DNA of 64,000 nucleotides from Sphingomonas sp. (GTDB lineage: Bacteria > Pseudomonadota > Alphaproteobacteria > Sphingomonadales > Sphingomonadaceae): the NCBI RefSeq assembly GCF_029239295.1, contig NZ_JAQZBC010000004.1:1-64000 (forward strand). The letters are read 5' to 3'. The notes beneath the pieces were generated by a model. It was not told the DNA's origin, searched no databases, and saw only the letters and a list, made by a program, of their open reading frames with translations. Position numbers and translations under genes: made by a program. Positions 7,824 to 15,202 of the stretch are shown here, piece after piece (positions within the stretch are counted from its first letter, which is position 1; each line of letters opens with the position of its first letter).

Positions 7824-9008
7824 ATGCTTCGTGTACTAACGCTTTCCAGCCTGTTCCCCGACCAGACGCGGCCCAATTTTGGTGTGTTCGTGGAGCGCCA
7901 GACGCTGGGGCTTGCCGCTGCAGAGGACGTGGCCGTCAGGGTCGTTGCGCCGATCGGCATGCCGCCCTGGCCCGTGCGCCTGCATCGTCAATATCGCTCA
8001 TTTGCGGGCGTGCCCACCGCCGAGACCTGGAAGGGGATGCAGGTGCAGCGGCCCCGATTCACCACCTGGCCGGGAACACAGGGCCGGTTCCATGTGGCCG
8101 CCCTGACGCGAGCGCTGATCCCGCTGCTTGATGACATGCGCCGGGACTTCCCCTTCGATGTGATCGACGCGTCCTTCTTCTTCCCCGATGGCCCGGCAGC
8201 AATCACGCTGGGCAAGCGGTATGGCGTCCCTGTGTCGATCAAGGCGCGCGGCGCGGACATCCATTTCTGGGGAACACAGTCCGCGACGGCGGCTTCTGTC
8301 GTGGCGGCAGGAAGGGCAGCGGACGGGCTGCTCGCGGTTTCGGGCGCAATGCGGGACGACATGGTCTCGGCCGGCATGCTCAGTGAGCGCATCCGCGTGC
8401 ATCATACCGGGGTTGATCTAGACCGCTTTGCGCCGCTTGACCGATGCATTGCCAAGACCAGGTTTGGGGTGGAAGGGCCGCTGATCGTCTCGGTCGGGGC
8501 GCTGATCCCACGCAAGGGGCATGAGATTGTCGCCCGCGCGATGCAAAGCGTGCCGGACGCGACGCTGTTGATCGCCGGGGAGGGCCCGTCACGTGTCGCG
8601 ATCCAGGCCGCCGCCGCCAGCGCCGGGGTTGCCGACAGGGTGCGCCTGCTCGGATCAGTGCCGCACCGGGACTTGCCCTCGCTGATGGCGGCGGCAGACG
8701 TGATGGCGCTTGCCTCATCCTCGGAGGGGCTGGCCAATGCCTGGGTGGAGGCGCTGGCCTGTGGCACGCCGATCGTGATCACGGCCGCGGGCGGGGCACA
8801 GGAAGTGGTGACTGACCCCACCGCCGGGCGGATCGTGGAGCGAGACGCAGGCGCCTTGGCGGGGGCGATCAACGACCTTCTGACTGCCGCCGTACCGGCC
8901 GAGCAGGTCCGGGCACATGCTGCAGGATTTACCTGGAGCGCAAATACGGCGGCGCTCCGCGATCATCTGCTGGATCTGGTTGCACGCAAACGCGCCGCGG
9001 CAGCCTGA
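7824..9008 (+). CDS. glycosyltransferase family 4 protein
   Basis: A 394-residue GT-B glycosyltransferase (GT4-like) that probably transfers a sugar from a nucleotide donor during capsule, exopolysaccharide or lipid-glycan synthesis. The N-terminal MLRVLTLSSLFPDQTRPNFG segment is the usual acceptor-side start. The C-terminal domain has VSVGALIPRKGHEI (about 222-235), and SSSEGLANAWVEALACGTPIV (about 297-317), the donor-binding E-x7-E region. The ATG at 7824 follows taaggggaag; a TTG one codon upstream is less likely. It is monocistronic between the divergent CDF gene and the convergent ctrA gene. Acceptor and sugar are unknown. Confidence 0.87.
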   Translation: MLRVLTLSSLFPDQTRPNFGVFVERQTLGLAAAEDVAVRVVAPIGMPPWPVRLHRQYRSFAGVPTAETWKGMQVQRPRFTTWPGTQGRFHVAALTRALIPLLDDMRRDFPFDVIDASFFFPDGPAAITLGKRYGVPVSIKARGADIHFWGTQSATAASVVAAGRAADGLLAVSGAMRDDMVSAGMLSERIRVHHTGVDLDRFAPLDRCIAKTRFGVEGPLIVSVGALIPRKGHEIVARAMQSVPDATLLIAGEGPSRVAIQAAAASAGVADRVRLLGSVPHRDLPSLMAAADVMALASSSEGLANAWVEALACGTPIVITAAGGAQEVVTDPTAGRIVERDAGALAGAINDLLTAAVPAEQVRAHAAGFTWSANTAALRDHLLDLVARKRAAAA

Positions 9009-9029
9009 CGGGCCGGATAGACAAATAAA

Positions 9030-9064
9030 AAGCCGCGGCGCCCCCCGACGCCGCGGCTTCTTTC
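9030..9064. terminator. bidirectional intrinsic terminator between glycosyltransferase gene and ctrA
   Basis: A perfect 11-bp GC-rich stem (9030-9040 with 9049-9059) with an 8-base loop. The minus strand runs into tttttattt, a strong T-run ending ctrA transcription; the plus strand has only cttt. It serves the two convergent genes. Confidence 0.85.
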
Positions 9065-9082
9065 CCCATATTATGGGAAGCG

Positions 9083-9781
9083 TCAGGCGACCTTGGCGGG
9101 CACCTCGTCGAGTTCGCGCAGCACGTAGCCGCGGCCCCAGACCGTTTCGATGTAATTTTCGCCTTCGCACGCCATGCTGAGCTTCTTGCGCAGCTTGCAG
9201 ATAAAGACGTCGATGATCTTGAGTTCGGGCTCATCCATGCCGCCATAGAGATGGTTCAGGAACATCTCCTTGGTCAGCGTCGTGCCCTTGCGGAGCGACA
9301 GCAGCTCCAGCATCGCATATTCCTTGCCCGTCAGGTGAACGCGCGCGCCATCGACCTCGACGGTCTTGGCATCAAGGTTCACCGAGAGCTTGCCGGTGCG
9401 GATCACCGACTGGGAATGCCCCTTGGACCGGCGGATCACGGCGTGGATGCGCGCTACCAGTTCCTCGCGATGGAACGGCTTGGTCACGTAATCATCCGCG
9501 CCGAAGCCGAAGCTGCGGATCTTGGAGTCCATCTCGTTCACGCCGGACAGGATCAGCACCGGCGTAGACACTCGCGCAACGCGCAGCTTCTTCAGCACGT
9601 CATAGCCGTGCATATCCGGCAGGTTCAGGTCGAGCAGGATGATATCGTAATCGTAGAGCTTGCCGAGGTCCAAACCCTCTTCGCCCAGATCCGTCGAATA
9701 GACGTTGAACCCTTCGGCCGAAAGCATCAGGTCGATGGCCTTGGCGGTCGTCGGCTCGTCCTCGATCAACAGCACGCGCAT
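9083..9781 (-). CDS. ctrA: cell-cycle transcriptional regulator CtrA
   Basis: OmpR-family response regulator of 232 residues, the alphaproteobacterial master regulator of cell cycle, division and motility genes. The receiver domain has the acidic pair in LLIEDE, phosphoacceptor Asp51 in LLDLNLPDM and Lys in DYVTKPF. The winged-helix domain ends with the invariant [10 protein letters not shown] and [10 protein letters not shown] segments that distinguish CtrA from other OmpR-like regulators. The C-terminus ends in small residues (AKVA), resembling the Ala-rich ClpXP degradation tail known for CtrA. It is transcribed from the 95-base gap to the AI-2E family gene, where a CtrA-like box is found, so autoregulation is likely. 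Confidence 0.96.
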   Translation of the reverse strand: MRVLLIEDEPTTAKAIDLMLSAEGFNVYSTDLGEEGLDLGKLYDYDIILLDLNLPDMHGYDVLKKLRVARVSTPVLILSGVNEMDSKIRSFGFGADDYVTKPFHREELVARIHAVIRRSKGHSQSVIRTGKLSVNLDAKTVEVDGARVHLTGKEYAMLELLSLRKGTTLTKEMFLNHLYGGMDEPELKIIDVFICKLRKKLSMACEGENYIETVWGRGYVLRELDEVPAKVA

Positions 9782-9865
9782 ACGTCAGTCCCCCGTTTGC
9801 GAGCGTGCGGTTGAACGACACACCCCAAGCGATCCATTAACCATTCAACATCTGAACGCAAAAGG

Positions 9866-9880
9866 TAAATAAGACATTAA
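9866..9880. promoter_or_regulatory. CtrA-type box upstream of ctrA
   Basis: On the minus strand the sequence reads TTAA, seven bases, TTTA, one base away from the known CtrA consensus TTAA-N7-TTAA. It lies 85-99 bases upstream of the ctrA start codon and overlaps the stop codon of the neighbouring permease gene. A further TTAA is at 9837-9840. An autoregulatory role is inferred. Confidence 0.45.
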
Positions 9881-10971
9881 TCCAGCTTTTCCGGCGAGTC
9901 GCGCTGATTTCCAGCGGAGTCGAAAAGTGTCCGGTGCCGCGAACGAGGGATATGCTCGCCCAGCGTATCACGCAGATAGAGGCTGCGGATCAGGGTGTAG
10001 ACCACCACCAGGATAGCGGCCGAGAAGAACAGGCCGAACAAGCCAAATACCGCACCGATCGCCAGGATCGCGAAAAGCGTGATCGCCGGCGGGATCGCCA
10101 CGACGCGGCTGGTGACGAAGGGCGTGATGAAGTTGGTCTGGATGACCCGGACGATTGCGAACACCCCCAGCGTCCACAGCACGTGGCTAATCGATTGAGT
10201 CGCGGCGAGGCCGAGCGCCGGCACCATTGCGGCGACCGGCCCGACATAGGGAATGAACTCACTGAGGCCGGTCAACAGGCCAAGCGCGGGAGCGGAGGGG
10301 ACACCCAGCCACCAGAGGCCCAGACCGACGAGGACGCCCATGGTCGTCATCTGGATCAGCTGCGCGCGGAGCCACAGGCGAAGCGTGGAAGCGGTATCGA
10401 GAAGCGCGTCCTCGACCACCGCTCGCTTCGAGGGCGGCATCAGCAAGAGGAAGCCGCGCTCATACACCTTGGGATCCACCGCGAAGAAGATCGCCCCGAC
10501 CAGGACCAGGAGAGCGTTCAGCACGAACTGCCCGGCGCCTTCCGCGATGCCGCCAATATCCTGCGCGACGCGACTACCGGCGAATGCCGCGCGCACCGCG
10601 TCGACCACCTTGGCGCCCACCGGCGATACCGATAGCTGATCGCCAATCTCGTTCAGAATGCCCGGCAATCGCGTGACGAGGACGTTGACCTGCGTCCGGA
10701 ACTCGACGCCGAACAGCCAGCCCAGAAAGACGATCAGCGCTAGAACCGTGATGATCGCGGTGATCAGCGCGGGTCGTGTCGGGATACGCAGCCGCTCTTC
10801 GTAGATCTCGGCAATCGCGTGAATGACGATCGCGCCCAGGATCGATCCGAACGCGAGGATCAGCAAGTCGCCGGTGAAGTAAAGGATCGCGGTCAGGGCC
10901 GCGACGGCGACGGTCAGAAAAAGGCGACGTACAAAGCGCGCATCGTCGTCGTCGGGAGCTAGCCGGTTCAT
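9877..10971 (-). CDS. AI-2E family transporter (PerM-like permease)
   Basis: An integral membrane protein of 364 residues of the AI-2E exporter / PerM family, with two N-terminal membrane segments (about 15-60), a polar periplasmic stretch, and four to five C-terminal segments. The family signature is in LLTGLSEFIPYVGPVAAMVPA (about 240-260), followed by FITPFVTSRVVAIPPAITLFAI. Known members export autoinducer-2 or act as Na+/H+ antiporters; most are uncharacterised, so the substrate is open. ATG at 10971 is preferred to a TTG three codons earlier. It is upstream of ctrA on the same strand, and its stop lies within the putative ctrA control region. Confidence 0.88.
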   Translation of the reverse strand: MNRLAPDDDDARFVRRLFLTVAVAALTAILYFTGDLLILAFGSILGAIVIHAIAEIYEERLRIPTRPALITAIITVLALIVFLGWLFGVEFRTQVNVLVTRLPGILNEIGDQLSVSPVGAKVVDAVRAAFAGSRVAQDIGGIAEGAGQFVLNALLVLVGAIFFAVDPKVYERGFLLLMPPSKRAVVEDALLDTASTLRLWLRAQLIQMTTMGVLVGLGLWWLGVPSAPALGLLTGLSEFIPYVGPVAAMVPALGLAATQSISHVLWTLGVFAIVRVIQTNFITPFVTSRVVAIPPAITLFAILAIGAVFGLFGLFFSAAILVVVYTLIRSLYLRDTLGEHIPRSRHRTLFDSAGNQRDSPEKLD

Positions 10972-11023
10972 TGCCGGCAACTCTGGCAGGATCGGCAGGC
11001 TTCCGCCAGATCAGGTCAACAGA

Positions 11024-11611
11024 TCAGCCGCGCGCGCCTGGCTGAACCTTGGGTTCGCTCACGAGCCAGTCGCTGAGCGACAAGTCGCTGGTCGGGCGGG
11101 TCTCTGCGCTCATGCCGTTTTCCATCATCTCGAGCGCCCAATGTGCGCGCTCACCATGCTGAGAGGCGACGGCATCGCTCGGCACCCACAGATCATATTC
11201 GCGCATATGAGCGTCTGCCGCAGTGAACAGGACGCAGATGTCCGCCGCAACGCCGATCAGCACAAGTCGCGAGACGCCCAGCCGCGGCAGCAGCGCGGGA
11301 AGCGTGGTGGCATAGAAGCCGGAGGATTCCGGCTTGATGACGAAATAGTCGTCCGGCCCAGGCTTCAGTTGATCGAGAAGGTCGCCGCCCTTTCCTGCGG
11401 CGACATGGGCGACCAGCTGATGCGGTTCGTCATGCCAGCGACCGTAATTGTCGTTGACGAAGATGACCGGAACGTCAGCCTCGGCAGCCTGGCGACGAAG
11501 CGAGGTAACCGGTTCCACCATATCGGCAACAGCTTGCTTCAATTTGTCCCCGCCGTCGAAGTCGAACGTATTGAGAAGGTCGATGGCGAGGATGGCGGCG
11601 TTGTTGCTCAT
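11024..11611 (-). CDS. isochorismatase-family cysteine hydrolase
   Basis: A 195-residue protein of the isochorismatase-like hydrolase superfamily. The catalytic triad pattern is visible: Asp in ILAIDLLNTFDF (about residue 10), Lys in FVIKPESSGFYAT (about 91), and the Cys in GVAADICVLFTAADA (about 121) with the preceding cis-peptide-type AA pair. These enzymes hydrolyse amides, ureides or nicotinamide-like compounds; the substrate here is unknown. The chosen ATG has gaaagg very close upstream; a GTG three codons earlier (11620) is the alternative. The gene is downstream of the structured RNA region at 11702-11919 on the same strand. Confidence 0.85.
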   Translation of the reverse strand: MSNNAAILAIDLLNTFDFDGGDKLKQAVADMVEPVTSLRRQAAEADVPVIFVNDNYGRWHDEPHQLVAHVAAGKGGDLLDQLKPGPDDYFVIKPESSGFYATTLPALLPRLGVSRLVLIGVAADICVLFTAADAHMREYDLWVPSDAVASQHGERAHWALEMMENGMSAETRPTSDLSLSDWLVSEPKVQPGARG

Positions 11612-11701
11612 GCCTTTCACCGTAATGGCGGCGACGTGGCGAACAACGATCTAGATCAGGACAAGATGATTTAGTGGTGCGCTTGGTTGCCGCCATTGCT
11701 G

Positions 11702-11919
11702 CAAAAGGAAACGCCCGGATCGTTTCCGATCCGGGCGCCTGCGTGACGATTGCTCGTCAGCCCCCTTGTGCTACCGCCCGCGCGCCTCAACCAAGAGGCG
11801 GGGCAGAAAGCTTCCCCGAACCACGGCCTTTGCCTGTGTGCCAGTAGCCTGTTGCTACGTGCTCCTTGGTTAGGCGTCCACGAAAATGAACGCCAGCTAA
11901 ACAGATTGATCGGGGGCTG
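11702..11919 (-). ncRNA. candidate structured non-coding RNA of unknown family
   Basis: This gene-free region folds into a nested set of perfect stems: outer stem 11912-11919 with 11758-11765 (8 bp); inner stem 11865-11875 with 11784-11795 (11 bp, one bulge); hairpins 11844-11848/11854-11858 and 11799-11803/11814-11818; hairpin 11744-11749/11754-11759 with a GCAA loop on the minus strand; and an 11-bp terminator-like hairpin 11712-11722/11727-11737 with a GAAA loop, followed on the minus strand by tttccttttg. The tetraloops and T-rich tail favour the minus strand. It is not recognisable as 6S, tmRNA, SRP, RNase P or a common riboswitch. It could be a free small RNA or a leader of the hydrolase gene 90 bases downstream; a lolC leader on the plus strand is the alternative. 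Confidence 0.55.
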
Positions 11920-11977
11920 TGATGATTCCGCAACAGCAACGTTGCCAGTGTGAAGCCGCGCCGATAGAGCGGGGGCC

Positions 11978-13228
11978 ATGATCCTGTCGCGCTACGAACG
12001 AATGATCGCGCGGCGCTATCTGCTTCCCGGGCGCGGCGAACGCTTCATTGTCCTCGTGGCCGGGTTCAGCCTCGGCGCGGTGATGCTGGGTGTTGCGGCG
12101 CTCGTGATCGTGATGAGCGTCATGAATGGCTTCCGGGCCGAACTGTTCGACAAGATCGTCGGGCTCAATGGCCATGCGGTGGTGCAGGGTGTCGGCGGGC
12201 GACTGACTGACTGGCGCGACGTGGTGCGCGAGGCTGATGCCACGCCGGGCGTGATCAGCGCCGTGCCGTTGGTCGAACAGCCGCTGATGTCGACCTATAA
12301 CGGCCGTGTCGAGGCGGTGCTGGTGCGCGGTATGCGCGTGCAGGATATCCGGTCGAACACGACCATCGGTAGCAAGGTGATCACGGGCACGCTCAGTTCG
12401 CTGACGCCCGGGGCCGGACGCGTCGCGATCGGATCGCGGCTCGCCGAATCGCTAGGTGCGACCGTCGGTTCTGAGATCACGCTGATCAATCCGGCAGGGC
12501 AGACGACGCCGTTCGGTACAGTGCCGCGCTACGTCAACTACACGGTTTCTTCCGTGTTCGAGATCGGCGTGTACGATTTCGACAAGGCGTACGTCATCAT
12601 GCCGATGGAGGATGCGCAGACGCTGCTGCTGCTCGGCGACGCGGTGGGCATGATTGAGCTGGAAACTGTGGATGCAGATCGCGTCGGCCAGATACTGGCG
12701 CCGCTGGCGCAGAAGGTCAGCCGCTTTGCCGTGATCAGCGACTGGCGCCAGATGAACGCGCAATTGTTCGAGGCGCTGGCGGTGGAGCGGATCGCGATGT
12801 TCGTGGTGCTGTGCATCATCATCCTGGTCGCGGCGTTCAACATCGCGTCCTCGCTGATCATGCTGGTACGGGCGAAGACGCGCGACATTGCCATCCTGCG
12901 CACGATGGGCGCGACGCGCGGCGCGATGATGCGGATTTTTATGACGGTGGGCGTGACGATCGGCACGCTCGGCATTGTGGCAGGCCTGGTCTTGGGCGCG
13001 CTGTTCCTGTTCTATCGCCAGGCGGTGGTGAATTTCGTTCAGTTCGTCACCGGGCAGGAGCTGTGGGATCCCTCGATCCGCTACCTGACCGAGCTCCCGT
13101 CCAAGCCGGACCCTGTGGAGATCGTTGCGATCGTGGTCATCACTGCGCTCATGACGCTGCTCGCCACCATCTACCCGGCGTTCAAGGCGGCGAGCACCGA
13201 TCCGGTGCAGGTGCTGCGTTATGAGTAA
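11978..13228 (+). CDS. lolC: lipoprotein-releasing ABC transporter permease (LolC/LolE family)
   Basis: A 416-residue permease of the Lol system, which extracts outer-membrane lipoproteins from the inner membrane and passes them to LolA. It has one N-terminal membrane segment (about 22-50) with the conserved [14 protein letters not shown] motif, a large periplasmic domain (about 55-265), and three C-terminal segments in an FtsX-like domain containing [15 protein letters not shown]-like sequence. A single LolC/E-type gene followed by lolD is usual in alphaproteobacteria, where one permease may replace the LolC-LolE pair. The start follows a gggggcc site, and the stop overlaps lolD by eight bases. 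Confidence 0.92.
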   Translation: MILSRYERMIARRYLLPGRGERFIVLVAGFSLGAVMLGVAALVIVMSVMNGFRAELFDKIVGLNGHAVVQGVGGRLTDWRDVVREADATPGVISAVPLVEQPLMSTYNGRVEAVLVRGMRVQDIRSNTTIGSKVITGTLSSLTPGAGRVAIGSRLAESLGATVGSEITLINPAGQTTPFGTVPRYVNYTVSSVFEIGVYDFDKAYVIMPMEDAQTLLLLGDAVGMIELETVDADRVGQILAPLAQKVSRFAVISDWRQMNAQLFEALAVERIAMFVVLCIIILVAAFNIASSLIMLVRAKTRDIAILRTMGATRGAMMRIFMTVGVTIGTLGIVAGLVLGALFLFYRQAVVNFVQFVTGQELWDPSIRYLTELPSKPDPVEIVAIVVITALMTLLATIYPAFKAASTDPVQVLRYE

Positions 13229-13913
13229 TTCGTCGATGACCGCCGTTCTGCAGACCGAAGGGCTTTCGCGCAGCTTCACCCAGGGCGAGGAAACGATTGA
13301 GGTGCTCCGCGGCGTCGACCTGTCGGTCGGGCCGGGAGAGATCGTCGCGCTGCTGGGCCCGTCAGGCTCGGGCAAGTCCACGCTGCTTCAGGCCGTCGGT
13401 TTGCTGGAGGGCGGCTTCGACGGCTCGATCCGCATCGCGGGGGAGGAAGCAGCGAAGCTCGACGCGAACGGACGGACGCAGGTGCGCCGCGATCAATTGG
13501 GCTTCGTGTACCAGTTCCATCACCTGTTACCCGATTTCAACGCGATCGAGAATGTCGTGCTGCCGCAGCTGATTCATGGCGCGACCACCGAGGCAGCGAC
13601 GGCGCGTGCCACGACCTTGCTGACCGCGCTTGGCCTGGGCCATCGGCTGACCCACCGTCCCAGCCAATTGTCGGGCGGCGAGCAGCAGCGCGTAGCCGTG
13701 GCGCGCGCGCTGGCGAACCGGCCAGCGCTGGTGCTCGCGGATGAGCCGACCGGCAATCTCGACGAACAAACCGCCGATCGCGTGCTGGGCGAATTTCTGA
13801 AGCTGGTGCGCGGCGAGGGATCAGCGGCGTTGATCGCCACCCACAACGAACGGCTGGCGAGCAAGATGGACCGGGTGGTGCGCCTGCACGACGGCGTGAT
13901 CGAGCCTGCTTGA
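13221..13913 (+). CDS. lolD: lipoprotein-releasing ABC transporter ATP-binding protein LolD
   Basis: ABC ATPase of 230 residues that powers lipoprotein release. Walker A is GPSGSGKS (46-53), the Q-loop lies in [20 protein letters not shown], the signature is [15 protein letters not shown], and Walker B is [13 protein letters not shown]. The FHHLLPDF segment after the Q-loop is characteristic of LolD, which contacts the permease. Its start lies inside the end of the lolC frame, so the two are co-translated, giving an expected complex of LolD2 with two permease subunits. Confidence 0.94.
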   Translation: MSNSSMTAVLQTEGLSRSFTQGEETIEVLRGVDLSVGPGEIVALLGPSGSGKSTLLQAVGLLEGGFDGSIRIAGEEAAKLDANGRTQVRRDQLGFVYQFHHLLPDFNAIENVVLPQLIHGATTEAATARATTLLTALGLGHRLTHRPSQLSGGEQQRVAVARALANRPALVLADEPTGNLDEQTADRVLGEFLKLVRGEGSAALIATHNERLASKMDRVVRLHDGVIEPA

Positions 13914-13973
13914 GTTTGCTGCCGGTTTGAGGGACGCTTCGCACGAAGCAACAGGTAACAGGGAGAGGGGCTG

Positions 13974-14453
13974 ATGGCTGCGATCACCGATTTCGAGGTG
14001 AAGACCGCGGATGGCGCAACGGCCTCGCTGGCGGACTACCGCGGCAAGGTGCTGCTGATCGTCAACACCGCCTCCAAATGCGGCTTCACCCTGCAGTATG
14101 AGGGATTGGAGACGCTGCACCGCGACTATGGCGAACGCGGGTTCGAGGTGCTTGGCTTCCCCTGCAACCAATTCGGCGCTCAGGAGCCTGGCGACGCTGC
14201 GGAAATCGCCAACTTCTGTTCGCTGACCTACGATGTGACCTTCCCGGTCTTCGCGAAGGTCGAGGTGAACGGGCCAAACGCCGATCCGCTGTTCGAACGC
14301 CTCAAGGCCGAGGCACCGGGCGTGCTCGGATCCAAGGCGATCAAGTGGAACTTCACCAAATTCCTGGTCGATCGCGAGGGAGCGGTGGTGCATCGTTATG
14401 CGCCGACGACCAAGCCCGAGGATATCCGGAAGGATATCGAAAAGCTGCTTTGA
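13974..14453 (+). CDS. glutathione peroxidase (cysteine type)
   Basis: Thiol peroxidase of 159 residues in the glutathione peroxidase family, reducing hydrogen or lipid hydroperoxides. Catalytic Cys36 in NTASKCGFT, Gln in FPCNQFGAQEPG (about 66-70) and Trp125 in KWNFTKF form the usual active site. A second Cys in the FPCNQFG block is also typical. Bacterial Cys-type members often use thioredoxin rather than glutathione, so the reductant is uncertain. No signal peptide; cytosolic. The start follows gggagagggg. It is not closely coupled to lolD (60 bases apart). Confidence 0.93.
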   Translation: MAAITDFEVKTADGATASLADYRGKVLLIVNTASKCGFTLQYEGLETLHRDYGERGFEVLGFPCNQFGAQEPGDAAEIANFCSLTYDVTFPVFAKVEVNGPNADPLFERLKAEAPGVLGSKAIKWNFTKFLVDREGAVVHRYAPTTKPEDIRKDIEKLL

Positions 14454-14476
14454 CCTCAGCGCTGCTGTAGGCGGTG

Positions 14477-14505
14477 CAGCTCCGGCGTCGCAACGTCCGG
14501 AGCTG
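14477..14505. terminator. hairpin between convergent glutathione peroxidase and HdeD-like genes
   Basis: Arms 14477-14485 and 14497-14505 pair perfectly (9 bp) and extend inward by three further pairs. No T-run is present. The position between two convergent genes supports a shared transcription end. Confidence 0.5.
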
Positions 14506-14526
14506 ACTGCTCAGCTCCTCAGCCTC

Positions 14527-15108
14527 TCACCCCGGGAAGGTGAAGGCCGATGCATTGCTGCGATGGTCGATGCCGGCCATGATCGCGGTGATCCCGCCGA
14601 GCAGGAAGCTGATCCCCAGGATGAAGCCTGGCAGGGTGAGCGCGGACATGGGCACTGTCGCCACGATCAGCATGGCGAGCAGGATGTTGACGATCCCCAG
14701 CACGATCATCAGCCAGCGCTGGCGCCGGAAGCGGATGCCGAACACGATCTCCATCACGCCGCGCACCATCAACCAGGCTGCAACGATGACGGTCAGCGAA
14801 ATGGCACCGGTCAGCGGTTGAGCCACCATGATCCCGCCGGCGACCAGCGACAAAAGCCCGAGCAGGATCGAATAAACGCGGCTTTCGGAGCCGGTGCCGC
14901 GGATGCCGGCGATCAGCGAGAACACGCCTGAAACCACGAAGCCGAAGGCGATCACCATCGTGGCGGCGAGGGTAGCGGGAAACGGCCAGATGAGCGCCGC
15001 AATGCCCAGCAGGGTAGATACCACGCCATAAGCGACTAGCCAGCCCCAGCCGCCCCCGACCCTGCCTGTGTTGCCGAACATCGTTTCGCTTTGCCGGGTG
15101 TCGGTCAT
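14527..15108 (-). CDS. HdeD-like (DUF308) membrane protein
   Basis: A 193-residue membrane protein with six predicted segments arranged as two similar DUF308 repeats, as in HdeD of Escherichia coli, which is linked to acid resistance at high cell density. The glycine-rich first segment (LVAYGVVSTLLGIAALIWP) and the later LVAGGIMVAQPLTGAISLTV and IVLGIVNILLAMLI segments fit. The biochemical role is unknown even in E. coli. The ATG follows an aggag site. It is divergent from dnaE with 94 bases between the starts. Confidence 0.85.
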   Translation of the reverse strand: MTDTRQSETMFGNTGRVGGGWGWLVAYGVVSTLLGIAALIWPFPATLAATMVIAFGFVVSGVFSLIAGIRGTGSESRVYSILLGLLSLVAGGIMVAQPLTGAISLTVIVAAWLMVRGVMEIVFGIRFRRQRWLMIVLGIVNILLAMLIVATVPMSALTLPGFILGISFLLGGITAIMAGIDHRSNASAFTFPG

Positions 15109-15202
15109 GGCTGGATGCTCCTGATCCTGCGCGTCGAAAGAACGCTAGAGTGCCATCGCGCTGCCGCTGGTCGAATCAGGACAATTACGGTAGCCTTCGG
15201 TA

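Noticed and set aside
11702-11919. Two-piece (permuted) tmRNA
   Set aside because: AGCCCCC and GGGGGCT segments suggested an acceptor stem, but no TTCGA-type T-loop, CCA end or tag frame is present on either strand.
12452-13381. 309-codon minus-strand frame opposite lolC/lolD
   Set aside because: Arg/His/Gln-rich composition, typical of a reverse shadow in high-GC DNA; the plus-strand Lol genes are certain.
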